Part shown: positions 37,348 through 47,410 of the stretch, piece by piece
Layout of the letters: every line of letters starts with the position of its first letter
Position numbering within the stretch: the stretch's first letter is position 1
Source: Candidatus Phycorickettsia trachydisci
GTDB taxonomy: Bacteria > Pseudomonadota > Alphaproteobacteria > Rickettsiales > Rickettsiaceae
DNA length: 64,000 nucleotides
Direction of reading: 5' to 3'
Assembly (NCBI RefSeq): GCF_003015145.1
Contig: NZ_CP027845.1
Coordinates: 992,001-1,056,000 of the forward strand
Translations under genes and position numbers: made by a program
The notes under the pieces: model-generated
Databases searched by the model: none
What the model saw: the letters and a program-made list of their open reading frames with translations, nothing else
What the model was told of the DNA's origin: nothing

Positions 37348-39945
37348 ATGAACTTTAATATTGATTCGATAATTTTTATAGGATTTTTGCTCACTAGCGT
37401 GTTAATAGGTTTGTTTTCAAGCTATGGTGTTAGAACTATTAGAGAATACGCGATAGGTAATAAAAATTTTACTACAGCAACTATTGCAGCTACGATTGTT
37501 GCTACTTGGGCTAGCGGAAATGCATTTTTCGGTATGGTGGAAGAGACATATAAAAATGGCTTATATCAAATCTTTAGTGATTGTGCAGACGTTATTTGCA
37601 TGTTTTCAATAGGTATAATCCTAGCTCCCCGCATGTCGGAGTTCTTGGATAAATTATCCATAGCAGAAGCCATGGGTAGTTTATATGGTAAATATGTTAG
37701 GATTATTACTGCTATAGCTGGTTTAGCAATGGCTGCTGGTATTATTGCGGCTCAGTTACAAGTTGCTGGTTTAATTTTCTCTTACTCGTTTAATTGTCCA
37801 ATAGAATATGGAGTTATCATAGGCGGCATCATTATGGGTCTTTACTCAACATGGGGAGGTGTAAGGTCCGTAACATTTACTGACGTAATACAGCTTGTTA
37901 CTTTTGCTACAATGGTTCCTACGTTAGCGTTTTTTATCTTTGACAAGACGCATGTAACGAGTATCTTAGCAAGTCCCGAGGTTACAAGGAAATTTTTCAG
38001 CTTTGGTGAAGTATTTAATTTCACTAACTCCAAATCTTTATATTATGCATGTTTGTTTTTATTTAATGGTATACCTAGTGTTGGGCCGGCTTTTTTCCAA
38101 AGGATTGCCATTGCCAAAGATACAAAACAAATTACTAAATCTTTTGTGATTGCTGGATTTATTTGGCTTTTTATCATTTTATCCATAGATTTTGTAAGTC
38201 TCTTAACTTTCGCTTCTCACCCAGATCTAGCACCTACAAATGTAGTGAAATTTATTATTTTTGAGCAATCTTATCCAGGTTTGAGAGGATTTATTTTAGC
38301 TGGTATTATGGCTATGATCATCTCTACTGCAGACTCCTATAATAACTCAGCCTCAGTATTGTTTGTGCACGATTTTTGTAAGCCTTTAGGAATAAAAATT
38401 ACGCGAGAATTGCTAGGAATGCGTATTACGTCAGCTATTTTAGTACTGGTATCTATTAAGTTAGCCTTATCAAGTGGTATAGGACAGGGATATAGCTTAA
38501 TACGAAACTTAATAGCTGCAAATACATTCTATATGCCAATAGTCACAGTGCCTTTTTTACTAGCTATTTTTGGTTTTCGCAGTAGTGGCAAGGCGGTATT
38601 AATTGGTATGATTGCTGGGGCTATTACGGTACTTATATGGGGACAACTTTTGGGTATCCAATACATACCAAGCATAATACCTGGCATGATTGCTAACATG
38701 ACATTCTTGTTTGCTAGCCACTATCTTTTAAAACAAGAAGGAGGTTGGGTTGGTATCAAGGATCTGGCTCCTTTAATTGCTATAAGAGAAGAAAGAAGTG
38801 AAAAAATACAAAGATTCATTACTTCTCTTAGGGGTTTTAACCTTTCAAAATTTATAGAGAAAAACAGTCCTAATAATCAGTTAATGTATATTTACACAGG
38901 ACTATTTTGTTGTATATCTTTGTATGCCAACATAGCAACCATCGATTACTATACTAAATTAAGCTTTCCTGGTTTATTCCAATTTATTACTCCATCGGTT
39001 TTACTTCCAGCGACTGCGTTGCTCAGCTATCCCTTGTGGCCCAACTATTTAAAAGAAAAAGAAGCAATAGCGCATATTGCTTGGAATATAGTTGCTTTTT
39101 ATGGACTAATTTGTACAGGATTCCTTCTGACGATGTTAAGTAGTTTTGATCCATTCCACGTAATGCTTTTAACAATAAGTATTATTATTGTGGCAATGCT
39201 AGTTAGATGGCAATGGGCAATCACGATGACTACATCCGGGATCTTGTCGACATTTCTCTTAACAAAGCACAATTTCCCAAGCATCCTATCCTTAAGTAGT
39301 GATGCTATCAAATTACAAATAATGTATTTGCTAGTGCTAACCAGTGGCTTGTTAATAGTATTTATCAAACCAAAACAAGAACAAGAAACGCTTCTTACTT
39401 CAAGGGTTAATTATTTAAGAAGAAAGATTTTAGCCAAAGAAGAAGAAATGATGAGAACGTTATCTCTTTTAAACGTTGAAAATAACGTGCAAACAAGACG
39501 GCATAAGCCTCTGAACGATATTATATTTATATCTCAGATGCTATTTGATTTTTATGACGGCCTAAGTGGTACTGAAAAACAAGAGGCTGCTAAAATAATA
39601 CTAAAAAGTTTTGTGCGTTTAGAAAATTTTGAATCAAATATTGCAAACCTAAGTAAATTGACGGCTCCAAATCTTGAATTTGCGAACGAAGAAATTAACT
39701 TTGCTGGTCTTATTAGTGAGCGACTCAAGATTTGCCGTAATCTATATGAAGAAGAGGATTCCAAGAGAGAATTTGTTTTAAGTATAGATAAAAATATCAA
39801 AATTATTGGCGATAGATCATATTTAGAACAAATGATCGACAATTTAATTATAAATGCAATTGTAAACTGTTCTAAAGGGATCATTAATATTAGCTTAGAA
39901 AAGCTAGGCACTAAGTCTTTAAGTCTACGTATAAAAATAGCTTAA
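37348..39945 (+). CDS. Symporter-histidine kinase fusion with a disarmed kinase (copy 2)
   Basis: 865 residues. The N-terminal 470 or so form an SSS (SLC5) symporter domain (EYAIGNKNFTTATIAATIVA, AEAMGSLYGK, YSTWGGVRSVTFTDVIQL, GIMAMIISTADSYNNS). Another block of four to five helices (about 520-680) and a kinase core follow. The H-box is degenerate: NVQTRRHKPLNDI stands where copy 3 has NMQHEYHTPMTGI, so the phospho-accepting His is a Thr. The N-box remains (MIDNLIINAIV), but the protein ends at SLSLRIKIA before the G1, F and G2 boxes. Kinase activity is not expected; it may work as a solute sensor, transporter or partner of copy 3, which starts 53 bases later. Confidence 0.88.
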   Translation: MNFNIDSIIFIGFLLTSVLIGLFSSYGVRTIREYAIGNKNFTTATIAATIVATWASGNAFFGMVEETYKNGLYQIFSDCADVICMFSIGIILAPRMSEFLDKLSIAEAMGSLYGKYVRIITAIAGLAMAAGIIAAQLQVAGLIFSYSFNCPIEYGVIIGGIIMGLYSTWGGVRSVTFTDVIQLVTFATMVPTLAFFIFDKTHVTSILASPEVTRKFFSFGEVFNFTNSKSLYYACLFLFNGIPSVGPAFFQRIAIAKDTKQITKSFVIAGFIWLFIILSIDFVSLLTFASHPDLAPTNVVKFIIFEQSYPGLRGFILAGIMAMIISTADSYNNSASVLFVHDFCKPLGIKITRELLGMRITSAILVLVSIKLALSSGIGQGYSLIRNLIAANTFYMPIVTVPFLLAIFGFRSSGKAVLIGMIAGAITVLIWGQLLGIQYIPSIIPGMIANMTFLFASHYLLKQEGGWVGIKDLAPLIAIREERSEKIQRFITSLRGFNLSKFIEKNSPNNQLMYIYTGLFCCISLYANIATIDYYTKLSFPGLFQFITPSVLLPATALLSYPLWPNYLKEKEAIAHIAWNIVAFYGLICTGFLLTMLSSFDPFHVMLLTISIIIVAMLVRWQWAITMTTSGILSTFLLTKHNFPSILSLSSDAIKLQIMYLLVLTSGLLIVFIKPKQEQETLLTSRVNYLRRKILAKEEEMMRTLSLLNVENNVQTRRHKPLNDIIFISQMLFDFYDGLSGTEKQEAAKIILKSFVRLENFESNIANLSKLTAPNLEFANEEINFAGLISERLKICRNLYEEEDSKREFVLSIDKNIKIIGDRSYLEQMIDNLIINAIVNCSKGIINISLEKLGTKSLSLRIKIA

Positions 39946-39998
39946 AAATGGAGCAAACTGATCTTACAAAATATCTTAATCCCTAATTATATTAAATA

Positions 39999-42803
39999 AT
40001 GACTTTAAATCTTGATTCGATAATTTTTATAAGTTTCTTATTAGCTAGCGTAGTAATAGGGCTATTTTCAAGTTACGGCGTTAGAACCATTAAAGAATAT
40101 GCGATAGGTAATAAGAATTTTACTACAGCTACTATTGCCGCTACAATTGTTGCTACTTGGGCTAGTGGTAATGTGTTTTTTGGCATGGTGGAAGAGACAT
40201 ATAAAAATGGCCTATATCAGATTTTAGGTGATTGCGCAGACGTTATTTGTATGTTCTCAATAGGTATAATTCTAGCACCGCGTATGGGAGAGTTTTTAGA
40301 TAAGCTATCCATAGCAGAAGCCATGGGAGATTTGTATGGTACAGGTGCTAGAGCTATTACGGCTATCACCGGATTAACAATGTCTGTGGGAGTTATTGCG
40401 GCTCAGTTACAAGTTTCGGGTTTGATTTTTTCCTACTGTTTTAATTGTCCAACAGAATATGGAATTATTGCGGGGGGTGTTATTATGGGTCTTTATTCAA
40501 CCCTAGGGGGCGTGAGGTCTGTAACATTTACTGACGTAATACAGCTCATTACCTTTGCTACAATGCTACCGACTTTAGCATTTTTTATCTTTGATAAGAT
40601 GCATGTTTCAAGTATCCTATCACATCCTGAAGTGACGCAAAGATTCTTTAATTTTCATGAAGTCTTTGATTTTACTAGACCTAAATCTTTATATTACTTA
40701 TGTTTATTTTTATTTAATGGTATACCTGGTTTTGGACCAGCTTTTTTTCAAAGGGTAGCAATCTCAAAAGATACAAGACAAATTACCAAATCCTTTGTGA
40801 TCGCTGGATTTATCTGGTTTTTCATTATCATATCAATAGATTTTATCAGTATTTTAACTTTTTCTGCTCACCCTAATCTAGTACCTATAAACGTAGTAAA
40901 ATTTATTATTTTTGACCAATCTTATCCCGGTTTGAGAGGATTTATTTTAGCTGGTATTATGGCTATGATAATGTCGACAGCTGACTCTTATACTAACTCA
41001 GCTTCTGTGCTTTTTGTACATGATCTTTGCAAGCCTTTAGGAATGAAAATTAAAAAAGAATTGCTTATAACGCGTATTATTTCAGCCATCTTGGTGCTTG
41101 GAGCGATTGGATTATCTCTAGCAAGCAATATCGGTACAGGTAAAATTAGCTTAATGCAGTTTTTAATCGCTGCTCATATGTTTTATATGCCTGTAGTTAC
41201 AGTGCCTTTCTTATTAGCCGTGTTTGGTTTTCGCAGCAGCACTAAAGCAGTATTAATCGGTATGGCCGCAGGAGCTATTACAGTATTTACCTGGGAGCAA
41301 TTTTTACAAATTGAACACATACCAGGAATAATACCAGGTATGGTAGCTAACATGGTGTTCTTATTTGCTAGCCACTATCTTTTAAGGCAAGAAGGTGGTT
41401 GGATTGGTATCAAGGATCAAGCGCCTCTAATTGCCATAAAACAGGAAAGAAGTGCTAGAATAAAGAAGTTCATTAAATCCATTAAGGAATTCAATTTTTC
41501 CAAATTTATGGAAAAAAACAGCCCTAATAATGAGCTGATGTATATTTATACCGGGCTATTTGCTTGCATATCTCTGTATGCTAATATGGCGACCGTCAAT
41601 CATTATATTAAGCTGAATCTCTCTGAATTATTCCAAATTATTACCCCTTCAGTATTGTTTTCAGCCACCGCTTTGCTGAGCTATCCTTTATGGCTTGAGC
41701 CATGGAAAAGATGCGAAGTCATAGCGCATATAGTATGGAATATAGTATCCTTTTATGGGCTAATATTTATAGGATTCTTATTTGCTATAATAAGTAGTTT
41801 TTCTACTTTCCAAGTTATGATCCTAATGATTAATCTTATCATGATTGCGGTTCTAGTAAGGTGGCAATGGGCTTTAACAATGATTATTTTAGGAGCGGTG
41901 TTCTCAGTTAATTTCGCTAATATCTATCTCCCTGGTTCTTTAAACTTAGAGGCAATATCATTGAGGTTACAGCTAATCTACATTTTATTGTTTATAGGAA
42001 GCTTACTGATTATCTTTATCAAACCAAAGCAAGAGCGCCAATCACTTGTAGAGGAGAAAGTATTACACCTTGGCACCAGATTAGTAGCCCAAGAAAAGCA
42101 AGTTTTGGATGCTTTATCTTTAAAATCTGAGTTCATCCGTAATATGCAGCACGAGTATCATACTCCTATGACTGGTATTATGGCCATGTCTCAGATGCTT
42201 TATGATTCCCATGATAACTTGAGCGACAAGGAAAAAAAGGAAGCAGCAGAGGTAATTTTTAAAAGTTTTGTGCGTTTAGAGAGTTTTGATTCTAACCTTG
42301 CAAGTTTAGCAAAATTAAATAAGAATGAGTTTCAACTAAAGCCTGAAGACATAAACTTTTCAGAGCTTCTACAAGAACGTATTAAAACTTGTCGCAAGCT
42401 TTATGAAGAAGAGGATTCAACGCGAGGATTTATCGTTAATCTACCTGATGAAGAAATTCGTATTTGGGGTGATAAGTATTATTTACAGCAGATGCTTGAT
42501 AATCTTATCATTAATGCAATTATGTATTGCGAACATGGTTTGATTGAAATTACATTGGAGAGGTTAGGTAATAGATTCTTACGTCTTTATGTTCGAGATA
42601 GTGGTATAGGTATACCTCCTTCTGAGCTTTTGGAGGTGTTTGGAGAATTTATGGTTAGCTCTAAAACTAGAACTCCTTCTGGTGGTAGAGGTATTGGTCT
42701 TGCTTTATGTAAGAAGGTTGTGACCGCTCATCAGGGAAATATTTTAGCCGAAAGTGACGGAGAGAGTTGGACCTTGTTTACGGTTACCTTACCTTTAAGA
42801 TAA
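39999..42803 (+). CDS. Symporter-histidine kinase fusion, intact (copy 3)
   Basis: 934 residues. An SSS (SLC5) symporter domain (about 1-470) is followed by a second membrane block (about 540-680) and a full histidine kinase core. The H-box is NMQHEYHTPMTGI with His718 as the predicted phospho-site; the N-box is MLDNLIINAIMY, G1 is DSGIGIPPSELLEVFGEF and G2 is GGRGIGLALCKKVVTAHQ. The layout recalls CbrA-type sensors, in which a transporter-like domain senses a solute. No response regulator is next to it. The gene is a tandem paralogue of copy 2 and related to the broken copy 1 at 21368. A hairpin terminator overlaps the stop codon. Confidence 0.9.
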   Translation: MTLNLDSIIFISFLLASVVIGLFSSYGVRTIKEYAIGNKNFTTATIAATIVATWASGNVFFGMVEETYKNGLYQILGDCADVICMFSIGIILAPRMGEFLDKLSIAEAMGDLYGTGARAITAITGLTMSVGVIAAQLQVSGLIFSYCFNCPTEYGIIAGGVIMGLYSTLGGVRSVTFTDVIQLITFATMLPTLAFFIFDKMHVSSILSHPEVTQRFFNFHEVFDFTRPKSLYYLCLFLFNGIPGFGPAFFQRVAISKDTRQITKSFVIAGFIWFFIIISIDFISILTFSAHPNLVPINVVKFIIFDQSYPGLRGFILAGIMAMIMSTADSYTNSASVLFVHDLCKPLGMKIKKELLITRIISAILVLGAIGLSLASNIGTGKISLMQFLIAAHMFYMPVVTVPFLLAVFGFRSSTKAVLIGMAAGAITVFTWEQFLQIEHIPGIIPGMVANMVFLFASHYLLRQEGGWIGIKDQAPLIAIKQERSARIKKFIKSIKEFNFSKFMEKNSPNNELMYIYTGLFACISLYANMATVNHYIKLNLSELFQIITPSVLFSATALLSYPLWLEPWKRCEVIAHIVWNIVSFYGLIFIGFLFAIISSFSTFQVMILMINLIMIAVLVRWQWALTMIILGAVFSVNFANIYLPGSLNLEAISLRLQLIYILLFIGSLLIIFIKPKQERQSLVEEKVLHLGTRLVAQEKQVLDALSLKSEFIRNMQHEYHTPMTGIMAMSQMLYDSHDNLSDKEKKEAAEVIFKSFVRLESFDSNLASLAKLNKNEFQLKPEDINFSELLQERIKTCRKLYEEEDSTRGFIVNLPDEEIRIWGDKYYLQQMLDNLIINAIMYCEHGLIEITLERLGNRFLRLYVRDSGIGIPPSELLEVFGEFMVSSKTRTPSGGRGIGLALCKKVVTAHQGNILAESDGESWTLFTVTLPLR

Positions 42804-42815
42804 CCGCACTTTTTG
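42781..42815 (+). terminator. Intrinsic terminator overlapping the stop of symporter-kinase copy 3
   Basis: CGGTTA (42781-42786) pairs with TAACCG (42801-42806), extended inward by CTT/AAG after one mismatch, and CACTTTTT follows. The stop codon (42801-42803) lies inside the 3' arm. The stem plus T-run makes this the best intrinsic terminator I see in the window. Confidence 0.65.
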
Positions 42816-42865
42816 CTTAAGCATTGTTAATTTTAGTTGACAGTGCCTAAAAATTGATAAATAGT

Positions 42866-43858
42866 TTAGTGATGTGCCAGCCAGTTGACCAAATCCGTTA
42901 ACAGATTTTTTGCTTGGGTTGAGCGCGCTATATTGTTTAACAAATTTTTAGCTTGATTTGCTAGCTTACCTACCTTGATCTCAAGAGCGTTAAGAATTTC
43001 ATATTTTTTCATTAAGCTCAACACTTTATCTAAGTCTTGTTGAGAACGCTCATTTTCAAAGATTTTTTCAATCACTTCTCTTTCGGTTTGATTTACCTTA
43101 TTCTGAAGCATTATTAATGGCAGGGTGATTTTTCCTTCAAGAAAATCTTTTCCTCTAAGTTTGCCGGTGCTATTGCTAAAATAATCAGCTGTATCATCTT
43201 GAATTTGGTATATTACTCCATATAAATGGCCAAATTCTGCTAATGTATCTACATATTCTTCTTGAGATATTAAGGCTGCTACCTTACACGCAGCAGAAAA
43301 GAGTTTAGCGGTCTTATATTCTATGACTTGGAAATAATCTTCTTGGGAAATAAAAGTTTTATTTTGCAAATTCAGCATTTGCTTCACTTCCCCTTCCACC
43401 ATTTTACTGGCAGTATCAGCAAGTACATCTAAACTTGCCAGCGATCCAGCTGAGACCATTAATTTAAAAGCCTTACTAAAGAAAAAATCGCCACTTAAGA
43501 TGCTGGCTTTATTACCCCAAATTACATTTGCAGTAGGTAGAGACCTGCGCATATCACTTTCATCTATAACATCATCATGCAGAAGGGTTGCTAGGTGTAT
43601 TAGCTCAATAGATGCACTAAGTTTTATGTGCGCATCGCCTTTATAGCCAAGCATTTTACTTGTCAGCATGCAGAGCAAGGGTCTTATCATTTTACCCTTA
43701 CCCTTGATCAAAAGGTGCGATGCAATATCCTGTATTAAATCTTCGCTTACTCCAGCAAAGCAACTTAGCATTAGATTCTCCAAAGCCTTGATATCATCCG
43801 CAAGAAAATTTTGGGTTTTCTCTATGCTGCTAGGTTGTTTAAGCTCTTGCATTCTCAA
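42866..43858 (-). CDS. ispB: Polyprenyl diphosphate synthase (octaprenyl type)
   Basis: This enzyme extends farnesyl diphosphate with isopentenyl diphosphate to make the ubiquinone side chain. Both Asp-rich motifs are present: LLHDDVIDESDMRR (first) and IYQIQDDTADYF (second), with GDFFFSKAF between. Length is 330 residues, typical of IspB. Chain length cannot be read from sequence by eye. Its start overlaps the end of the RNase J gene by 20 bases, so the two are co-transcribed. Confidence 0.9.
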   Translation of the reverse strand: MRMQELKQPSSIEKTQNFLADDIKALENLMLSCFAGVSEDLIQDIASHLLIKGKGKMIRPLLCMLTSKMLGYKGDAHIKLSASIELIHLATLLHDDVIDESDMRRSLPTANVIWGNKASILSGDFFFSKAFKLMVSAGSLASLDVLADTASKMVEGEVKQMLNLQNKTFISQEDYFQVIEYKTAKLFSAACKVAALISQEEYVDTLAEFGHLYGVIYQIQDDTADYFSNSTGKLRGKDFLEGKITLPLIMLQNKVNQTEREVIEKIFENERSQQDLDKVLSLMKKYEILNALEIKVGKLANQAKNLLNNIARSTQAKNLLTDLVNWLAHH

Positions 43859-45512
43859 TGTTGATTATTGTTATGGGCTTTTTACCTAGCTGATTTTGGA
43901 ATATTTTTTTCATAAATGATGCCACAAGTTTCCGCACGCTCTCCTTAAAATCAGAACCTGGATTTGGTTTGTTTTTGTTGATTAAAGTAACCAAGTTATT
44001 CCTAATCTTTTTAATTTCAGGTCCATCAAGTATGTCGCTTAGTACTCCGGGGAAGTTTATAACTGGTTCTGTCGCAAGATCGTAGTGCTTATTGAACACT
44101 AAAGTGACGATTGCAAGACCTCCATCTCTCATGCGTCTTCTAAACTTAAATATGTCTGAGTTATTAGGTATTAAGCAATTACCATCAATTGCAAAATATC
44201 CACTTTTAACTGTGCCAACTAGGCGTGATTCGCCAGGACAGAGGTATGCAACTGAGCCGTTTCTAACTTCTACAACATTTTTAACTCCCCAAGATCTTGC
44301 AAGACGTCCATGTTCATGGATATGGATTGGCTCTCCATGTACAGGAATTGCGCAATCTGGTCTAATTAATTCATACATTTTCTTTAGTTCATCAACGCAT
44401 GGATGGCCAGAGACATGTACAAAATGATCCTTTTCTGTAATTACCTCAATTTTCTTTTGGATAAATTGATTAAATAGGCGGAAAATACGTTTATCATTGC
44501 CTGGAATAATTTTTGATGAAAAGATAACAGTATCTCCTTCGGATAAATTAATGTAAGGATGCGAATTATCTGCCATCTTATTAATTGCAGCAAGAGGTTC
44601 ACCTTGGCAGCCGGTTGCAATGACTAATAACTTTTCTTTTGGGTAAGATTTAACTTCCTTATCACTTAAGAATACCGCATCTTCCAAATAACCACTATCC
44701 TGAGCTGCGCTAGTCATACGGTGCAAGCTTTTACCACTTAAAACAACTTTCCTACCAGCTACTTTTGCTGCGTGGATAAGAGTATCTAATCTTGCTAAGT
44801 TTGATGCAAATGTTGTAACTACAACTAAGTTAGGACAATCCGCTATTAATTTTATCAAACTATCTCGCAAATGTCCCTCTGAGCCAGAATGTCCTTCGCT
44901 TAAGACGTTAGTTGAATCGCAAATTAAAGCAAGTACGCCTTCATCGCCATAGCTTTTAAATAAATCTAAATCGGGTGGATTGCCTACAACTGGATCTGGG
45001 TCAAACTTCCAATCGCCGGTGTGCAGGATATTACCAACTTCTGTTCTGATCATAAGGGCCTGCATTTCAGGGGCTGAGTGCGTAAGAGGCGCAAGCTCAA
45101 TATCAAAGGGCCCTAATGCAAATCTTCCACCCGGTCTTAAGGTGTTAATTTTAATATCACTTGCAATATCAAACTCAGAAAGCTTTATTTTTAAGAAACT
45201 TGCTGTAAAATCAGTAGTATAGATAGGGCACTGCAATTCTGACCATAAAAATAGAACTCCTCCTAAATGATCTTCATGAGCATGTGTTAAAATCATGCCT
45301 AAAATATCTTTTTTATGTTCGGTGAGAAAATGTAGATCTGCAACTACCATGTCAGCGCCTGGAGTTGAATCATCAGCAAAACCGCTGCCGCAGTCTACTA
45401 TTAATAATTTGCCTTGAAAGTGATATACGTTTAGGTTCATTCCTATCTCGTTTGTACCACCTAATGGAATAAATAATAATTTATCCTTATGGGATTTTAG
45501 ATCAAATGACAT
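43839..45512 (-). CDS. rnj: Ribonuclease J
   Basis: RNase J is a metallo-beta-lactamase/beta-CASP nuclease with 5'-exo and endo activity in RNA maturation and decay. The zinc motif HAHEDH (77-82) is intact, and the beta-CASP region includes SGHPCVDELKKMYELIRPDC and PVHGEPIHIHEHGRLA. Length is 557 residues. It precedes ispB on the same strand, and twelve bases separate its start from the divergent PAP2 gene. Confidence 0.93.
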   Translation of the reverse strand: MSFDLKSHKDKLLFIPLGGTNEIGMNLNVYHFQGKLLIVDCGSGFADDSTPGADMVVADLHFLTEHKKDILGMILTHAHEDHLGGVLFLWSELQCPIYTTDFTASFLKIKLSEFDIASDIKINTLRPGGRFALGPFDIELAPLTHSAPEMQALMIRTEVGNILHTGDWKFDPDPVVGNPPDLDLFKSYGDEGVLALICDSTNVLSEGHSGSEGHLRDSLIKLIADCPNLVVVTTFASNLARLDTLIHAAKVAGRKVVLSGKSLHRMTSAAQDSGYLEDAVFLSDKEVKSYPKEKLLVIATGCQGEPLAAINKMADNSHPYINLSEGDTVIFSSKIIPGNDKRIFRLFNQFIQKKIEVITEKDHFVHVSGHPCVDELKKMYELIRPDCAIPVHGEPIHIHEHGRLARSWGVKNVVEVRNGSVAYLCPGESRLVGTVKSGYFAIDGNCLIPNNSDIFKFRRRMRDGGLAIVTLVFNKHYDLATEPVINFPGVLSDILDGPEIKKIRNNLVTLINKNKPNPGSDFKESVRKLVASFMKKIFQNQLGKKPITIINIENARA

Positions 45513-45524
45513 ATAATATGTTTT

Positions 45525-46232
45525 ATGAAAAAAAGTTATAAAAAATTAGGCGACAAAGCCGCCGAGAACTACTGCTATAAAAGCATCATATTTTTTTGGT
45601 TATTTACGTTTGGATCAATCTTTACGATATTATTTCTATTGCCTGATTTAGATATATCTTTCTCCAACTTATTTTATAATCAAGGGTTTTACTACAGGCA
45701 TCACTACCTCGCTATGCTTAGCTTTAAGTATACTCTCTTGATAATTAATACTGCTGCTATTATATACTTTTGTATACTCATATACCAATACTTTCTATAT
45801 AAAAAAATTAACAGAACCCTTATATATTTAATAATTTCTCTTGCAATTGGTCCTGGTTTGATTGTAAATACCTTATTTAAAAATCAGTTTGGTAGGGCAA
45901 GACCAATAGAAATAGAAAAATTTGGGGGCCATAAAATTTTTTCAAGACCTTTTGTATTATCTGATCAATGTAATGTCAATTGTTCCTTTACTTCGGGCCA
46001 CGCTGCAGCTGCTTACTATCTGACTTCTTTTGCCTTTATAGTATCAAGAAGAAGATTTGCTGGGTTTTTTCATGCGGGCATTTTAATAGGGTCGTTAGTG
46101 GGTTTTGGCAGAATTGTTCAAGGGGCGCACTTTTTAAGCGACGTGCTTGGTTCTGGATTTATAGTGATATTGGTTAACTACATATGCTGGGAAATTATAT
46201 TTCATCCCAAATTTTTTGTTAATAATACCTAA
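45525..46232 (+). CDS. PAP2-family membrane phosphatase
   Basis: 235 residues with five to six membrane helices. The three motifs of the PAP2 superfamily are intact: KNQFGRARP (119-127), SGH (157-159) and RIVQGAHFLSD with His202 and Asp206. Members dephosphorylate lipids such as undecaprenyl diphosphate, phosphatidylglycerol phosphate or lipid A. The length and the two charged N-terminal turns are like lipid A phosphatases of the LpxE type, but substrate cannot be told from these motifs. It is divergent from rnj with only 12 bases between the starts. Confidence 0.85.
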   Translation: MKKSYKKLGDKAAENYCYKSIIFFWLFTFGSIFTILFLLPDLDISFSNLFYNQGFYYRHHYLAMLSFKYTLLIINTAAIIYFCILIYQYFLYKKINRTLIYLIISLAIGPGLIVNTLFKNQFGRARPIEIEKFGGHKIFSRPFVLSDQCNVNCSFTSGHAAAAYYLTSFAFIVSRRRFAGFFHAGILIGSLVGFGRIVQGAHFLSDVLGSGFIVILVNYICWEIIFHPKFFVNNT

Positions 46233-46289
46233 TTTGTAGATAGATGTGAATGCAAATTAGATAAATTACACTGTTAATCTTCACGCAAA

Positions 46290-47234
46290 TTAAAATAAAT
46301 CACTGCTTTTTAATATGAACTCACCAGGTTTAAGCAAATGTGAGGAATTGATATTAAGATCCTTTAGGCTTTGTTCGTAATCTTCTAGAGCTTGATTGTA
46401 TCCATCATCTGCTAACTGAAATATGCCAAAGTGAGAAGGGATAATGAATTTGGCTTTCATATCTAAAAATGCCTGCAAAGCTTCTCTAGGATTCATATGT
46501 ACATCTTCCATAAACCACCTTGGTTCGTAGCATCCAATTGGCAGAATTGCAAATGAGATATTGTTAAATCTATGCCCAATCTCCTCAAACATTTTCTTAT
46601 CATAGCCCGTATCGCCAATAAAACATATTTGAGTTTTGCTACTCTCGATTATGAAACCTCCCCAAAGAGCTTTATTTATATCAAAAGGTGTTCGACTAGA
46701 CCAGTGTTGAGAGGGGATGAGGTGAATTTTAAAGTCCGCAAAAGCTATAGAGTTGTACCAGTTTAAGCTTTCTGTCTTAGAGTTTGGCATTGGTCTTTTT
46801 AGAGTTTTCTCATTACCAACTGGTACTATAAAGACGGGTTTATCACGCTTTTCCAGCATCTTTAAGGTTGCTACGTCTAAATGGTCATAGTGATTATGAC
46901 TAACAAGTACAAAATCTATTTTAGGCAACATGTCGAAATCAATTCCAACATCAGCAACTCTTTTTATCCCAATATTAAATGGCCCTACTCTATTCGACCA
47001 TACAGGATCTGTCAGAATATTTTTTCCTTGATGCTGGATTAAAAACGCTGCATGCCCTACGGAGCTAATCCTTATACTATCATCATTTACTCTGCTGGGA
47101 GGAATATCTTTTGTATAAATTACTTTTTTAGGCCAAACTGGTGGTTTAGGAGATGTGAGTTTCCATTTTAAAACTGCCCAAAAACTCCTTGGCACTTTTA
47201 TTTTATCTGGATTATGAAATTTTGACATAAGCAT
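46290..47234 (-). CDS. MBL-fold hydrolase, NAPE-PLD / RomA-like
   Basis: 314 residues of the metallo-beta-lactamase fold. The zinc motif SHNHYDHLD (112-120) is intact, later ligand regions are present (PSQHWSSRT, CFIGDTGYD, IPSHFGIF), and the family segment SVGHAAFLIQHQGKNILTDP is clear. The pattern fits the NAPE-hydrolysing phospholipase D-like group of bacterial proteins once called RomA. The substrate is unknown. There is no signal peptide. It converges on the PAP2 gene. Confidence 0.82.
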   Translation of the reverse strand: MLMSKFHNPDKIKVPRSFWAVLKWKLTSPKPPVWPKKVIYTKDIPPSRVNDDSIRISSVGHAAFLIQHQGKNILTDPVWSNRVGPFNIGIKRVADVGIDFDMLPKIDFVLVSHNHYDHLDVATLKMLEKRDKPVFIVPVGNEKTLKRPMPNSKTESLNWYNSIAFADFKIHLIPSQHWSSRTPFDINKALWGGFIIESSKTQICFIGDTGYDKKMFEEIGHRFNNISFAILPIGCYEPRWFMEDVHMNPREALQAFLDMKAKFIIPSHFGIFQLADDGYNQALEDYEQSLKDLNINSSHLLKPGEFILKSSDLF

Positions 47235-47410
47235 TTATCTTTGAAATTTAGATAGTAACATTATTTTTGTAGAAATTGTATATTTAGTATATCTCATACA
47301 AAAAGTTATAAACATATAGATTTCTTGTATTAAATTTTAGTTTGCATTAATATTGATATAGTAGATTACTGTATCTTAAGTGAATACGATTAAACAGTTG
47401 ATGAAATCAT

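Noticed and set aside
42814-42823. TGCTTAAGCA palindrome as an operator
   Set aside because: A ten-base palindrome in AT-rich DNA after a terminator is easily a chance event, and no promoter is near it.
46229-46260. CTAATTTG/CAAATTAG hairpin between the PAP2 and MBL genes as a terminator
   Set aside because: The stem is AT-rich, the loop is 16 bases and no T-run follows, so chance is a fair explanation.
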